Assembly: GCF_004379255.2 (NCBI RefSeq)
Contig: NC_056048.1
Location: 14,903,197 to 14,967,196, forward strand
DNA length: 64,000 nucleotides
Direction of reading: 5' to 3'
DNA from: Salvia splendens
Lineage: Eukaryota > Streptophyta > Magnoliopsida > Lamiales > Lamiaceae
Both the position numbers and the translations under genes were made by a program. Below the pieces are notes generated by a model. It made no database searches and was not told where the DNA came from. It saw only the letters and a program-made list of their open reading frames with translations. The stretch's first letter is position 1. Every line of letters begins with the position of its first letter. This document shows, piece after piece, positions 10,335 to 23,357 of the stretch.

Positions 10335-13182
10335 TGTCAAGACCGCCCTTCTAGGGTATAATAAATGCGGCGATCGCGATTTAAACGGACTTAAATGCAA
10401 CAAGGAAAAATTGGCTAGGGTTTCATCAAAGAGGTTTGACCAAAGTATTTAATGAACAATTAAGTATAAGAGAAGGGGACGTTTTAACAATGAAATCCAA
10501 TGAAGAAGGACTATCATACTTTAGGTAAAAAAGGCATGGCTTAAAATAATTCAAAACGTAACGTGTTTCAATATTCAAAATGAGAATCCAAAAATATCAG
10601 TATCAACTTAACGACAAAACAATCACGTTTTAGCGGAAGCATCCAAGAGAAGAGTGAAGTCATGTATGAAGACACGACGACACTCGGAGTTTCAAGACAA
10701 TAGCATTTTTTTAATTGATTTGCTCAACACCGCCAACCGCTCATCGCCGCTCAACCTGCACATAGGGAAAACACATGCAGGGCTGAGTACTATAAAGATA
10801 CTTAGTGGGCTCTTGCTGAAAACATTTTCAATAAAAGTATTATTTATCATGCCATACATAAGTGATCATCGGGGTTTAGCTTTAGAAAGGCCCGAGGCAC
10901 TCAAAATCATTTCTCATAGTAAAAGTCGACTGATCAGTCATTTTCCCATAGACGTTAGCCATATCTGCTCATACATGACAAGGAATGTGGCCGCAAACCA
11001 GGTCACTAGACCGGCCTGCCCGTACGCTAGCACGGGTCTACCATAGGTGTACACTAGTCCAAGTAGGGTTTGCGGCCCTACGAGGACCCGAATTCGATTT
11101 AAATAATAATGGCATAAAGCCATATCAGATAGGCACGTTAAAATCAAACAAGGCATGATAAACACAGTTTCATATCCCATCGATAAAACATTTAGGACAT
11201 CGTCCTTATTTAAAAGAAAGCCCACCTCGACTGCTTAGATTTCAAGTATCTCCTTTCCCTTGCTGTCACGCTGAGAGCGCGAGTTATCACCTTTGAATTA
11301 TGAGTATCACAATCAGTCCCAAATACCGACTCAAAATCATGCATGTCCCCAACTTTCCCCTTTTCCCATCGATTCGTTTTGTCAACATGAGGAAACACAC
11401 CATAGCATGTATCAATGCACAACACATCACTACATCATCGAATTGGTTTCTTACCACATATGCATCATGTATATCATTCAAAACTTAATCGTCAAGATCA
11501 TTTGACCGTTGTAGGAATCTGGCAGCACAGCGCAAGCGTTTTGTAAAAATCGTTAAGAATTTCATCCGACGTCCGTTGGGGCTAAAATTTTACCAACATG
11601 CAGTAAAAACATCAAATACCATTCAGTTAAAATTTCACATCAAAATAACCTTTTTAGGTCGGTCAAATAAAAACGAAACCCACTGGTCGAGAAAACAATT
11701 TCTGGCAGAACTGCGCAGTCGATTTCAATAATTCACTAAATTTTCATCTTTCTTCCAAATAGGTTGAAATTTTCACACAACACAGAAGACGCCTTAAAGT
11801 TTACTCAGAAAAAAGAATCGAACAAAAAGGAGTTCGTTTGGTCAGTCACACACGCGTCGGAATCTACTGTCCGAACACTACAGATTTCAGGCTTCATAAT
11901 TTCGAATTAGGGTTTACCAAATATTCATCCCAACACATATATTCATGCTTCAGCAAGATCTCACAATTGTGTTCTCACATATTCACATAGCATTCAACAT
12001 AAATCATCCACAAGATAAATCATATACAACCATAACGCATAAACATATCTTTTCGCATGAAATCATCAATCCCGCCCGATTAATTTCTTAGACCTACGAT
12101 CCTACACTCATTATGCATGAGGGAATCAAAATCAATTTTTGAATGGAGAGGATGAGGAAAAGAAGTTCAATTGTACCTTTCTTGATTGAAACGATCGGTA
12201 GAAACAAAGTATGAATCTTGATTCTTCAACAAATTCTTGGCAAAAATGAAGAGGTCTTCAGTGGAATAGAAGAACAAGTGGAGGAGGAGTGGAGAGGAGA
12301 AAGTGGCGTGTGGGATGTGGGGGGGTGGGGGGGCGTGTAGTTGTAGGTTTAGGGTTTTCTCCACCTCATATGTAAAGAGTTGAAATAAAATCCCAATTAA
12401 TTACATGAAGATTTGGAGGAGATTTGATGGGGGGAATTAACGTGATTCTTGGGGAGGAATAAGGGGGATTTCAAAAATTATAGGCTATTTAATTAGCCTA
12501 TGATTTAATTTGGTATTTCACGGAGTAGAATAAAATAATACGGAGCAGAAAAATTAATAATAATCCTCCCAAGATATAGGGAAATAGCCGTGTATTAAGT
12601 TCCTCCCACAAGGAATAAATTTCAAATCTTTAATTGAATAAGGCAATGCAAGATTTGCTAGAATATTTCAATTCACTCATGGAAAGAAATAGATAAGGGA
12701 TAAAAATAAATAATTTCCTCCTCCAATAATTAGGAAAATTTCAAAATCTCCCTAGGAATAAGCATAGGGATCGATTTTTCTCATGAAGAAATAAGGTAAT
12801 TCAACTTTGGATTTAATTTGGATAATTATCCCAAATAAATAATTAAATCCAAGAAAATAGAATTCCTCTCCAATATTTAATAGTGGTAGAAGATTCTAAA
12901 TAAAATGGCCAAGATAATTATTGATGATCCTATTTAATCTCACTCACCCTTAGAAAAAAAAATAATTCACCGCAATATATTTCACCCCGCATCAAATATT
13001 CAAATAGCTATGTCATCAATTCAATGAAGTTGACTCCGTCAACCCGAAATCATAACTACGAACCAAAATTAGGTCACCAAAGAAATCACATAACAATTCG
13101 TCATTTAATTCACGACATTACAAGAAATAAATGCATTCATCTTAGGGTTCGAAAATTAGGGTTCAAAAAGTGGGGCGTTACA
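10335..13182 (-). repeat. 5' LTR of element G2 (about 2.85 kb)
   Basis: On the minus strand the LTR starts TGTAACGCCCCAC (13182) and ends GGGCGGTCTTGACA (10335). The middle part (11064-11866) is shared with the broken left LTR at 7159-7877, which confirms that it is an LTR. It carries the conserved module at 10752-10809 seen in the other long LTRs. The right flank (13183 onward) is the 3' internal end of element G3, so G2 is nested in G3. No host gene is visible; the short open frames here are not conserved. Confidence 0.82.
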
Positions 13183-13426
13183 GGTGTATTGGCAAGAGTA
13201 TGCATGTGTATGGAAGTTATGTGTGAATATGCTAATGTGATGATACACTATTATGTTGGAACATGAGCATGAATTACATGATGTCATAAGTATGTGTTAT
13301 GTGTGAAAGTACTACGACATAAGCATGTGAACATAGGAAGCCACGTGGGAGTTACAAGATAAGATGAAAGAGAAGTACTCCGATTTGTTTTTGTGAGACG
13401 ACCAAATTTCGGGACGAAATTTCTGT
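13183..13426 (+). mobile_element. 3' internal end of element G3
   Basis: This is plus-strand sequence leading into the polypurine tract and 3' LTR of G3. The last part (AGACGACCAAATTTCGGGAC and the following bases) is the usual tail of plant Ty3 elements before the tract. The part from about 13269 onward is repeated at 50223-50399 and 54159-54335 ahead of copies of the same LTR. The rest of G3 lies left of the nested G2/G1 insertions, outside the window. Confidence 0.75.
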
Positions 13427-13440
13427 TAAGGGGGGAAGGA
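13427..13440 (+). other. Polypurine tract of G3
   Basis: The purine run AAGGGGGGAAGGA lies directly against the LTR start TGTAGCACCCC. This is the plus-strand primer of reverse transcription. It shows that the following LTR is the 3' LTR of a plus-strand element. Confidence 0.88.
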
Positions 13441-16080
13441 TGTAGCACCCCAGAAATTTGTGACTTTTTTTTTATATTTGATGGCTTATTTTATTTCTAT
13501 TAAAGTGGATGTTGAATAAGAATTTCTTTTGTGGAAATTGAGTCTTTATGTGTTTGAGTTAATTAGGTGAAATTAGTTGTTGTGGGTTATGTAAGTTAAT
13601 GTGATTAAGCTTCCAATGTGTGAATTAAATTAAATGGGGTCATGCATAATCATTCTAGCCATTTTATTTGAAATTTTTGGCCCTCCTATTTATTGGAAAT
13701 AATACTTTTTTCTTGGATTTAATTAATTGCTTTGGGATATTTATCCAAATTAAATCCAAACCAAATTATCCCTATGCTATTCTACATGATTTTCGACTCC
13801 TTGGCCATCCCTTGAGATTTTTGAAATCTCCTATTAATTAGGAGAAGGAATTATTTTTGTAGATTTAATTTGTATCTTGTTTATCTCTTTCCTTGAATTA
13901 AAATCCAATTAAATCTTACCATATCTTGTCAAATCTCTCCATATCTTATTTTAACTAGGATTTGATTCTTTCTATAAAAAAAAAAAAGAAAAGCCCTAAC
14001 CCTAATCTTCATAATACACACTTCTTTTCCTCCCTCTCCTCCCACACGTTTTTCCCTCTCTTCCTCTCCTTCTCCACCAATCCTTCACCAATTCCTTGTT
14101 CTTGCATCATTGTGGAGTTGAAAATTCAAGATTCATCGAAAAATCGCATCATTCGTCATTCCTACCGATTGTTTTTCAAGAGAAGGGTATACTTTGATTC
14201 ATCTGTCTCCTTCTTACCATTGAATCCATGTTTCTTGATCCCCTCATGCATATAGTGAGTGTAGAAATCGTAGATCTAAAAATTAATCGGTTGGGAAGGA
14301 TGTTTACATGAGAAAGTATGTGTATGTGCGTGTATGTATGTGTGTATGTGAGTTTGTGGATGATTCGTTGGTGAATGATATGTGAATATATGAGAACATG
14401 GTTGTGAGATCTTTTTGAAGCATGATTATGTTTTGGAAGCATGAATATATGTGTTTGGATGAATGAATAGATAAACCCTAATTCGAATTTGTGAAGCATG
14501 AAAATTGTGGTGTTCGGACAGTAGATTCCGACGTGTGTTTGACCGACCAAACAATCTAATTTTGGCACGAATGTTTAACTGAGTAACATTTGAGACGTCT
14601 TCTGTGTTTTGTATAAAGCTCAGCCTCTTTTGACCAAAGATGAATTTTTAATGAATTTTTAAAGTTCACTGCGCAGTTCTGTCAGAAATTGTATTCTCGT
14701 CCAGTGAGTTTCGTTTTTTTTATTTTACGGACCTAAAGATGTGATTTTGATGTGAAGTTTTAACTGGATGATGTTTGATGTGTCTACTGTGTTGTGGTAA
14801 AATTTCAGCCCCAACGGAGGTCGGATGGATTTTTAATGATTTTTACAAAATGACTGCGCAGTTCTGCCAGATTTTTGTCATGTTAAAATAATACGCGTTG
14901 TCAAGTTTAAATGAATTACATGTTGCATGTGTGATTAAGGAACGTATCTTATGGTGTGGTTATGTGTTATACGTTGGGGTATACTATGGTGTGTTTTCTT
15001 ATGTTGGCGAACGTTAGGGGATGGGCAATCTAAGAAAACGATGAAAGGAACGATAGGGCACGCATGGGTAATGTGTTGACAGAAAACTGATTGTGTTGTA
15101 TTATGTGGTTATGATGTTGATAAGGGTTGTTGTGCGTACGTGGGTACGAAGAGCATGGATTTCAATAAAGTTGTGAACAGTGTTTGTAAGAAATCGAGGT
15201 GGGCTTTCTAACTAAAGTTTTATTGTGGGCTTTCCTTACTAAAACTCTTTTACATTTCAAAAATATGATTGCGGAGCTATAAGGGTGGTTTAAAGTGTTA
15301 TGTCATGCCATGATTGTTTTTTATGTTGAGATCGTTGCCTGATGCCTAGTTCGTTTGAGCTTGCTCCGTTAGGCTATAGGGCTATGTGTGAAATGAATTC
15401 GGGTCTGAGTAGGGGCAAACCCTATCAGGCTGTGAGATCGGGAGCCGTCCTTGCTAGTCGGCCGGTCTCGTGGGCGAATAGTGTGGCCACACTTTCGTCG
15501 CACTATGGTAAGAGGATGTGATTGATTGATAGTGGAGAAAGTGGGGAGATTGTTTTGACTGACCAGTCTACAAAAATGTTGTGATACTCGATGATATTCT
15601 TTTCTAAAATGTTAAAACTCGAGTTCACTATGGTATGGATGACATAACTTTTATCAAATATTTTGGCGTGTGCCCACTGAGTATATTAGGTACTCAGCCC
15701 TGCATTTCTTTTTTTTAAAAAAATGCAGGTTGAGCGGTGATGTTGCGGCGGATGTTAAGTCGAGCCTTAAGAAATTCCGGATGCATCGTATCTTCATACA
15801 TAGGCGTCTCCCTATGACTCTCTAGACACCTTTATTCCGCTGCCTTGTTTCGAATCGTTCTTGATAAAGTCTTTCGTTTTGCTCTACACTACTTTATGAC
15901 ATTAATTACCTTGAGATATTAACCCGCTGCTTAATTGTTTAATCAATTAAAACTTTTCTTTTGAAGCTTTATTTAAGATGTTGTCTTTCATTGCGTCCCC
16001 CTTTTCTTCCCCGCTCCTTAGTCCCTCCCCTGGTCACGTTTTCCCCGTCTTCACTATCCTTAGTAAGGGCGGTCGTGACA
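13441..16080 (+). repeat. 3' LTR of element G3 (about 2.64 kb)
   Basis: The LTR begins TGTAGCACCCCAG and ends GGGCGGTCGTGACA, TG...CA termini directly after a polypurine tract. It contains the module with two arms around ACTCAGCCCTGCATTT (15673-15736). Nearly identical copies are at 50400-53109 (2710 bp, the difference being mainly a local duplication of about 70 bp) and at 54336-56507 (truncated). The base after its end begins the TG-rich low-complexity tract, and the 50.4-kb copy has the same flank, so whole blocks were copied rather than independently inserted. Confidence 0.88.
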
Positions 16081-19000
16081 TGCATTGTGTACTTTGTGCG
16101 GGCAGTGTGTGTATTGTGTCTATACAATGTGCGTAAAGTGTGTTATTTTTGTGTAGCGTCTTTAGTATGAGTATGTTGTGTATAATGTGTGTAGTATGTG
16201 CAATCCATTTAGTGTTTGTGTATTTTATTTATATCGTGTTTGTGTATTTTATTTATATTGTGTTTAATATTTGTAGATGTGCCATATATGTATAAATTGT
16301 GTATTTTTATGAGTATATTTGTTGTATAGTATATACATTGTGTATTTTGTGTTAGTATCTCTAGTGTGTTCAATGTAGGTATGTTTGCATTACATGTGTT
16401 GTGTATTTTGTTTATAATGTGTTTAATATTTGTGGTATGTACTGCATATGTATACTGAGTGTAGTGTGTATAGTGTGTGTGGTGCAGTGTGTGTATTGTG
16501 TACTTTGTGCGGGCATTGTGTGTATTTTTTCTATATAATGTGAGTAAAGTTTGTTATTTTTGTGTAGCGTCTTTAGTATGTGTATAGTGTAGTTTGTTTA
16601 TATTATGTTTGTGTATTTTGTTCATAGCATGTCTAATGTTTGTAGTATGTGTTGCATATGAATATATACCGAGTGTAGGGTTTTTATATTGTTTGTATTT
16701 TATATATGTATCTCATGTACAATGTGTAGTGTTTGTTTAATATATATGTGTGTAAAGTGTGTGTATTTGTGTGGTGTATATACCTTGTGTGCAATGTATA
16801 GTGTGAGCTATGATGTATAGTATGTATAAGGTGCGCGATGTTAGTTATTTTTAGTATAGTGTATAGTATGTTTATTTGAGTATAGTGTGTGTGTGTGTGT
16901 TTGTGATTTATATTGTGTTTAATATTTGAAGTATGTGCCACGTGTGTATAAATTGTGTATTTTATATGTATATTTGTTGTATAGTATATAAATAATATAT
17001 TTTGTGTTAGTATATGTAGTGTGTGCAATGTAGGTAGGCTGTCTGCAATACATGTTTCGTGTTTTTTATTTATAGCGTGTTTAATATTTGTGGTATGTAC
17101 CACGTATGTATACTTAGTGTGGTGTGTATAGTGTGTATGGTGTACCACTGTGTATTGTGTACTTTGTGCGGGCAGTGTGTGTCTATACAATGTGCGTAAA
17201 GTGTGTTATTTTGAGAATGAAAGTGAAGAAGATAGTAAATAAAAGATTCTGAATATATTATGTCTTCATACATAATATTATTCTTCTCTCGAATGCTTCC
17301 GCTGAATGTTGTTTCTTTCAATTTCAAGTATTGTTGAGATAATATTCATTTTGAATTGTTGATTGTCGAAATAATACTCTGAGTGTATTGTGTAATTTGT
17401 GCGGGCAGTGTGTGTTTTGTATCTATACATCATAGCACACACTACAAATTGCACACAAAGTATATACACCACACAAATACACGCACTTTACACACATATA
17501 TATTAAACAAACAGTACACATTGTACACGAGATAAATACAGAAAATACAAACATTATAAAAACCCAACACTCGGTATATATACATATGCGGCACATACTA
17601 CAAACATTAAACATGCTATAAGTAAAATATACAAACGTACACGAAACACATGTATTGTAAAAATACATACATACATTACACACGCTACAAATAGTAACAC
17701 AAAACACACTACTTATATACTATACAACAAATGTATACATAAAATACAACATAAAATACACAATTTAGACATGCGTGGCACATATACTATACACATTAAA
17801 CACAATATAAATAAAATTCACAAAGACAATATAAATAAAATATACTATAAACATACTAAATACGCTATAAAAAAAATAACACACTTTACGCACATTGCAT
17901 AGACAAAATACACACACTGTACGCACAAAGTACACAATACACACTACATAACACACACTATACATACTACACTCATATACATATGCGGTACATACCACAA
18001 ATATTAAACACACTATAAATAAAATACACAAAACATGTATTGCAAACATACATACCTACATTGCTCACACTAGAGATACTAACGCAAAATACACAATTTA
18101 TATACTACACAACAAATATACACATAAAATACACAATTTATACACATGTGGCATATCTACAAATATTAAACATAACATAAATAAAATACACAAACACTAA
18201 ATGGATTGCACATACTTCACACATTATACACAAAATACACATACTAAAGACGAAATTAAATATTCAAACATGATATAAATAAAATACACAAACATTAAAT
18301 CTAATGCACATACTACACACTTTATACACAAAACGCTACACAAAAATAACACACTTTACGCATATAGACAAAATACACACAATTTATACACACGTGGCAC
18401 ATCTACAAATATTATACACAAAATACACGTATAAAGTCACAACACAAAAATAAAACACTTTAAGTACAATGTATAGACAAAATACACACACAATCTGCAT
18501 AAAGTACACAATAAACACAGTGGTGCACCACACACTATAAATAGAATACACTACACATATATTGTAAACATATATACCTACATTGTGCACACTACAGATA
18601 CTAAAATACACCTTCTATACTATACAACAAATATACACATAAAATACACAATTTATACATACGTGGCACATAATACAAATATTAAACACGATATAAATAA
18701 AATACACAAACACTAAATGGATTGCACATACTACACACATAAAATGCTACAAAAATTAACACACTTTACGCACATTGTATAGACAAAATACACACACTGC
18801 CTGCACAAAGTACATAATACACGCAGTGCACCACACTCTATACACACTACCCTTATACATACGCGGTACATACCACAAATATTAAACACACTATAAATAA
18901 AAAATACAACACATGTATTGCAAACATACATAAAATACACCATTTATACATACTTGGAACATACTTCTAATATAAAACACAATATAAATAAAATACACAA

Positions 19001-21660
19001 ACACAATATAAATAAAATACATAAACACTTATTGCACATACCACTCACATTATATACAAAGTACACACACTGTCCGCACAAAGTACACAATACACACATT
19101 GCACCACACACATTATACGCACTACACTCACTATACATACGTGTTACACACTACAAATATTAAACACACTATAAATAAAATATACTACACATGTACTGCA
19201 AACATACATACCTACATTGCACACACTACGAATACTAACACAAAATATACAATTTATATACTATACAAAAAATATACACATAAATTACACAATTTATACA
19301 TACGTGGCACATATTACAAATATTAAACACAATACAAATAAAATACGCAAACACAATATAAATAACATACACAAACAAATATAAATAAAATATAAAAACA
19401 TTAAATAGACCGCACATACTACACACATTATATTCAAAATACACACTAGTACACAATTCACAAAATAAACATACGAAACACCACTACACAAAAATAAAAA
19501 GTATAAACAATAGACAAAATACACACAGACAACACAAAATACACAATACACACACTACACACACTATACACAAGATACATGCACACACTTTAAACACATA
19601 AATATAAAACAAACAATACACACTGTACACAAAAAACAAAATACAAATATTATAAAACATACTATACATACTCGACACATACTATGAATATTACACACAC
19701 TATAAATAAAATATGCAAAACACATGCACAACATAAATACATACACACATTGTGCACACACTACAGATGCTAATACAAAATAAACTATTTATACATACTA
19801 CAACAAATGCACAAATAAAATACACAACTAATACACACGTGGAACATACTACAAACTTAAACACGTTATAAATAAAAAACACAAACAAATTATAAATAAA
19901 AAACACACACACTATACTCAAATAAGCATACTACGCACTATACAAAAACTAACACCGCGTACCATATACATACTATACATCATAGCACACACTACAAATT
20001 GCACACAAAGTATATACACCACACAAATACACACACTTTACACACATATATATTAAACAAACAGTACACATTGTACACGAGATACATACATAAAATACAA
20101 ACATTATAAAAACCCAACACTCGGTATATATACATATGCGGCATATACTACAAACATTAAACATGCTATAAGTAAAATATACAAACATACACGAAACACA
20201 TGTATTGTAAAAATACATACGTACATTATACACGCTACAAATAGTAACACAAAATACACTACTTATATACTATACAACAAATGTATACATAAAATACAAC
20301 ATAAAATACACAATTTAGACATACATGGCACATATACTACACATTAAACACAATATAAATAAAATTCACAAAGACAATATAAATAAAATATACTATAAAC
20401 ATACTAAATACGCTATAAAAAAATAACACACTTTATGCACATTGTATAGACAAAATACACACAATGTACGCACAAAGTACACAATACACGCTACACAACA
20501 CACACTATACATACTACACTCATATACATATGCGGTACATACCACAAATATTAAACACACTATAAATAAAATACATAATACATGTATTGCAAACATACAT
20601 ACCTACATTGCACACACTAGAGATACTAACGCAAAATACACAATTTATATGCTACACAACAAATATATACATAAAATACACAATTTATACACGTGGCATA
20701 TTACTTTAAGTACACTGTATAGACAAAATACACATACAATCTACATAAAATACACAATACACATACGTGACACATATTACAAATATTAAACACGATACAA
20801 ATAAAATATACAAACATTAAATGGACTGCACACGCTACACCCATTATATATAAAATACACACTAGTACACAATTCACAAAATAAACATACTAAACACTAC
20901 TACACAAAAATAAAAACTTTACAGACAAAATACACATTGTCCGCACAAAATATTCAATACACACTATGCACAAGATACAATATCATAACTACATAAATAC
21001 ACACACTTTAAACACATACATATAAAACAAACAATATAATGCACATACTACACACATTATATACAAAATACACGCTAGTAAATAATTCACAAAATAAACA
21101 TAATACACATTGTCCACACCAAATACACTATACACAAGATACATACACTACCATAACTACATAAATACACATACTTTAAACACATACATATAAAACAAAC
21201 AATACAAACAATATTATAAAACATACAATACATACTCGGCACATACTACGAACATTACACACACTATAAATAAAATACATAAAACACAAGCACAACATAA
21301 ATACATACACACATTGCACATACTACAAATACTAATACAAAATACACTACTTATACACTATACAACAAATGCACAAATAAAATACACAATTTCTCACATG
21401 TTACATACTACAAACATTAAACACGATATAAATAAAATACACAAAACACAATATAAATAAAACACACACACCATATTCAAATAAACATACGACAAACTAT
21501 AAAAATAATGAATAACACTGCGTACGTACTATGTACTATACATCATAGCACACAATACACATTGCATACCTCTATACACCACACAAATACGCACACTTAC
21601 ACATACATAAAATAAACACTACACACTACACAAATTACATACAGAAAGTACAAACACTAT
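16081..21660. repeat. Low-complexity TGTGTA/TACACA tract with higher-order repeats
   Basis: About 5.6 kb consists of variants of a short AT-rich motif (TGTGTATTTTGT and relatives). From 16081 to about 17425 the plus strand is T/G-rich; from about 17425 to 21660 it is A/C-rich, so the two parts are in opposite orientation. An interruption at 17211-17390 is ordinary sequence. A block starting at 17425 (ATCATAGCACACACTACAAA) recurs 2548 bp further on at 19973 over roughly 700 bp, and its start appears again near 21540. The many short open frames (Cys/Val/Tyr-rich on one strand, His/Thr-rich on the other) are translations of the repeat, not genes. Confidence 0.85.
17211..17390. other. Non-repetitive island within the low-complexity tract
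   Basis: About 180 bp of mixed-composition sequence (GAGAATGAAAGTGAAGAAGA onward) interrupts the T/G-rich tract just before its polarity switches. I recognise no gene in it. The phrases TATGTCTTCATACATAATAT and GAATGCTTCCGCTGAA resemble the inverse of the conserved LTR segment seen at 10630-10680, so it may be a scrap of long LTR. Confidence 0.4.
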
Positions 21661-21671
21661 AAACACACTTC

Positions 21672-21717
21672 ATGTTGAATGACCAAAAATTTGAAGCATC
21701 TGAGACGACATCTGTCA
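21672..21717 (-). pseudogene. Second copy of a FANCI-like exon segment
   Basis: The minus strand encodes DVVSDASNFWSFN. About 45 bases match 29727-29773 with few differences. In FANCI proteins this stretch is the RLADIFSDDSNF region. Its position just left of the last recognised KAC-like exon means the KAC fragment is bracketed by two copies of the same FANCI exon segment. To its left the low-complexity tract begins and the rest of the FANCI C-terminus is not seen. Confidence 0.6.
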
Positions 21718-21755
21718 GAAAGTTAAAAGAGGAGAAATTGGAGAAAGATGAAAAC

Positions 21756-21897
21756 CCTTGACTTGCTTCAGTATGCTGTCGAGGGAGATTAACGACGCTA
21801 GCCTTGCATCTTCAACAACAGTGGAAGGATTCCGAATAGGTGCAGCACCACTTTCTAAATTTAACTTCTCCGCGTCGTTTTTCATTTGTTGTAAAAT
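21756..21897 (-). pseudogene. KAC-like exon e
   Basis: The exon reads ILQQMKNDAEKLNLES, PIRNPSTVVEDARLASLIS and LDSILKQVK with no stop. Acceptor ATTAG and donor GTTTTC are plausible. It is the last KAC exon found; the C-terminal exons that follow in intact genes are absent. Confidence 0.87.
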
Positions 21898-21986
21898 CTA
21901 ATTCGAGTAAACAGTGTTTGCGGAATTTCAGTATTTGAGAAGTGAGACAACCAAGATAAAGAGAGCCAGCGCGCTATGATACAAAC

Positions 21987-22086
21987 CTTTCTTCTCTTGT
22001 GATCAACAATATTCAAGAGTTGAACTTAGCTTAGCTACTTGAGCAGAGTCTTCCGCTGCTTCAGTCGCCAAAGTACCAGCAATATC
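21987..22086 (-). pseudogene. KAC-like exon d
   Basis: The exon reads DIAGTLATEAAEDSAQVAKL and then, after a one-base shift near 22010, VDHKRRK followed by a GTTTGT donor. The match to the KAC region after the DGWMAG block is clear. The longer minus frame here (22242-22003) is an accident of the intron being open. Confidence 0.85.
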
Positions 22087-22244
22087 CTTATGGACCAATA
22101 TAACCGTAAATATCAATATGCGAACCATAAAAAACCACATTACTATAAACAATATAAAAAAACATACAACAAAAGAACTAGATAATGGCAATCTGTCCGT
22201 AGCTGCAAAAAGATGGGAATCTAAAGAAAATGGTAAGAACATAC

Positions 22245-22272
22245 CTACAAATGTTGCAGCTGTGAAGTATAA
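22245..22272 (-). pseudogene. KAC-like exon c, downstream part
   Basis: The reading frame continues across the copia insertion as TSQLQHL and ends with TAG immediately before a GTATGT donor. The family has Lys (AAG) at this position, so the stop is a point mutation at the exon border. Confidence 0.75.
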
Positions 22273-22799
22273 TGTTGGGTTTTACACACACAAGGCTTTC
22301 ACACACTCAAGAAGATCACACACACACTCACTGTTGTATGAGATCACACAATGCAGAAACACACACACTCACACTTTGAGTATTGAAGATGATAATCTTG
22401 GAGAGAAACTGGAAAACTCTTTATTGATAAAACTACTAACTACATACACGGTTTATGAGCTATTTAAAGCTCTACAATCAAGTAGCAACTGCTACTAACT
22501 AACTACAACAAGAATCAAGAAAACAAGAAGAATAACCGCTACATCTCAGCTAACTAACTGCTGCTCCAACGGCTAGTTTCTCTAGGTTGCTTCTTCCTTC
22601 TCGGCTCAAGACCGAACTCCCTTCTCGGCTCAAAACCGAACTCCCTTCTCGGCTCAAAACCGAACTCCCTTCTCGGCTCAAAACCGAACTCCCTTCTCGG
22701 CTCAAAAACCGAACTCCCTTCTCGGCTAGTTTCAGCTCAAAGCCGAGCTTCCTTCTTCTGCCTTCTTCTTCCAACTGAAATGAGCACTCCATTATTACA
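22273..22799 (-). repeat. Copia 3' LTR (527 bp)
   Basis: The LTR has TG...CA termini on the minus strand. It contains five tandem copies of a 24-bp unit (CTCGGCTCAAAACCGAACTC plus CCTT, 22602-22730), one more than the 5' LTR. A TTTAAATA box is visible on the minus strand near 22460. The polyprotein frame runs a few codons into it. Confidence 0.93.
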
Positions 22800-23351
22800 A
22801 TTCTCCACCTGAGGGCTCATCTCAGTTCTTGCACAAACATTGATCAACTTCTTGCAATGATCAAACTTGTCTCTACCTAGAGACTTTGTTAGCATGTCAG
22901 CCGGATTGTGCAAGGTGTTAATCTTAATCACCTTCACTCTCCCCTTCTCAATCTCATCTCTAATAAAATGCAACTTTATGTCTATGTGCTTGCTCCTTTC
23001 ATGAAAACCCGGATGTTTAGCCAAGCACATAGCTGAGCTGCTGTCACAATGAATCACCATTGTCTTTTGGTCAAAACCAAAGTCAGAAATCACTCCCTGA
23101 ATCCAAAAGCTCTCCTGTACAGCTGCAGTGAGAGCTATATACTCTGATTCTGTTGTTGAGAGAGCAACAACACTTTGCAAACCTGATTTCCAGCTGATTA
23201 CAGTTCCAAACATGGTGAAAAGATAACTTGTTTGGGACTTTCTGTTGTCCAGGTTTGCAGCATAGTCTGCATCACAATAGCCCTGCACAACCTCCTCAGA
23301 TTCACCTTCCCAGCCATTGAAGACAATTCCCCAGCCACTGGTTGACTTCAT
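22737..23351 (-). pseudogene. Copia RNase H and C-terminus
   Basis: In phase with the RT after the second TAG. It shows GYCDADYAANLDNRKSQTSY, ALSTTESEYIALTAAVQE, CDSSSAMCLAKHP and KHIDIKLHFIRDEI, the copia RNase H signature, then the tail DMLTKSLGRDKF. The last residues extend into the 3' LTR. Confidence 0.9.
22800..22812 (-). other. Copia polypurine tract
   Basis: The minus strand reads CAGGTGGAGAAT immediately before the 3' LTR start TGTAATAAT. Purine-rich GGTGGAGA is the usual copia form. Confidence 0.7.
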
Positions 23352-23357
23352 GTACCT

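Noticed and set aside
14176..14568. 130-codon minus frame, repeated at 51127-51519 and 55068-55460
   Set aside because: It is kept in three copies only because the LTRs are nearly identical; it is antisense to the LTR, His/Thr/Tyr-rich, and has no domain.
15961..16170. 69-codon plus frame crossing the LTR end (also 52990-53199)
   Set aside because: It runs from LTR into simple repeat; the conservation is explained by the block duplication.
16684..20789. Many open frames of 60-170 codons rich in Cys/Val/Tyr or His/Thr, some resembling membrane proteins
   Set aside because: They are translations of TGTGTA/TACACA repeats, occur on both strands, and have no independent composition or conserved start.
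22550..22792. 80-codon frame with repeated REGSSVLS-type peptide
   Set aside because: It is the translation of the 24-bp tandem repeat in the copia LTR.
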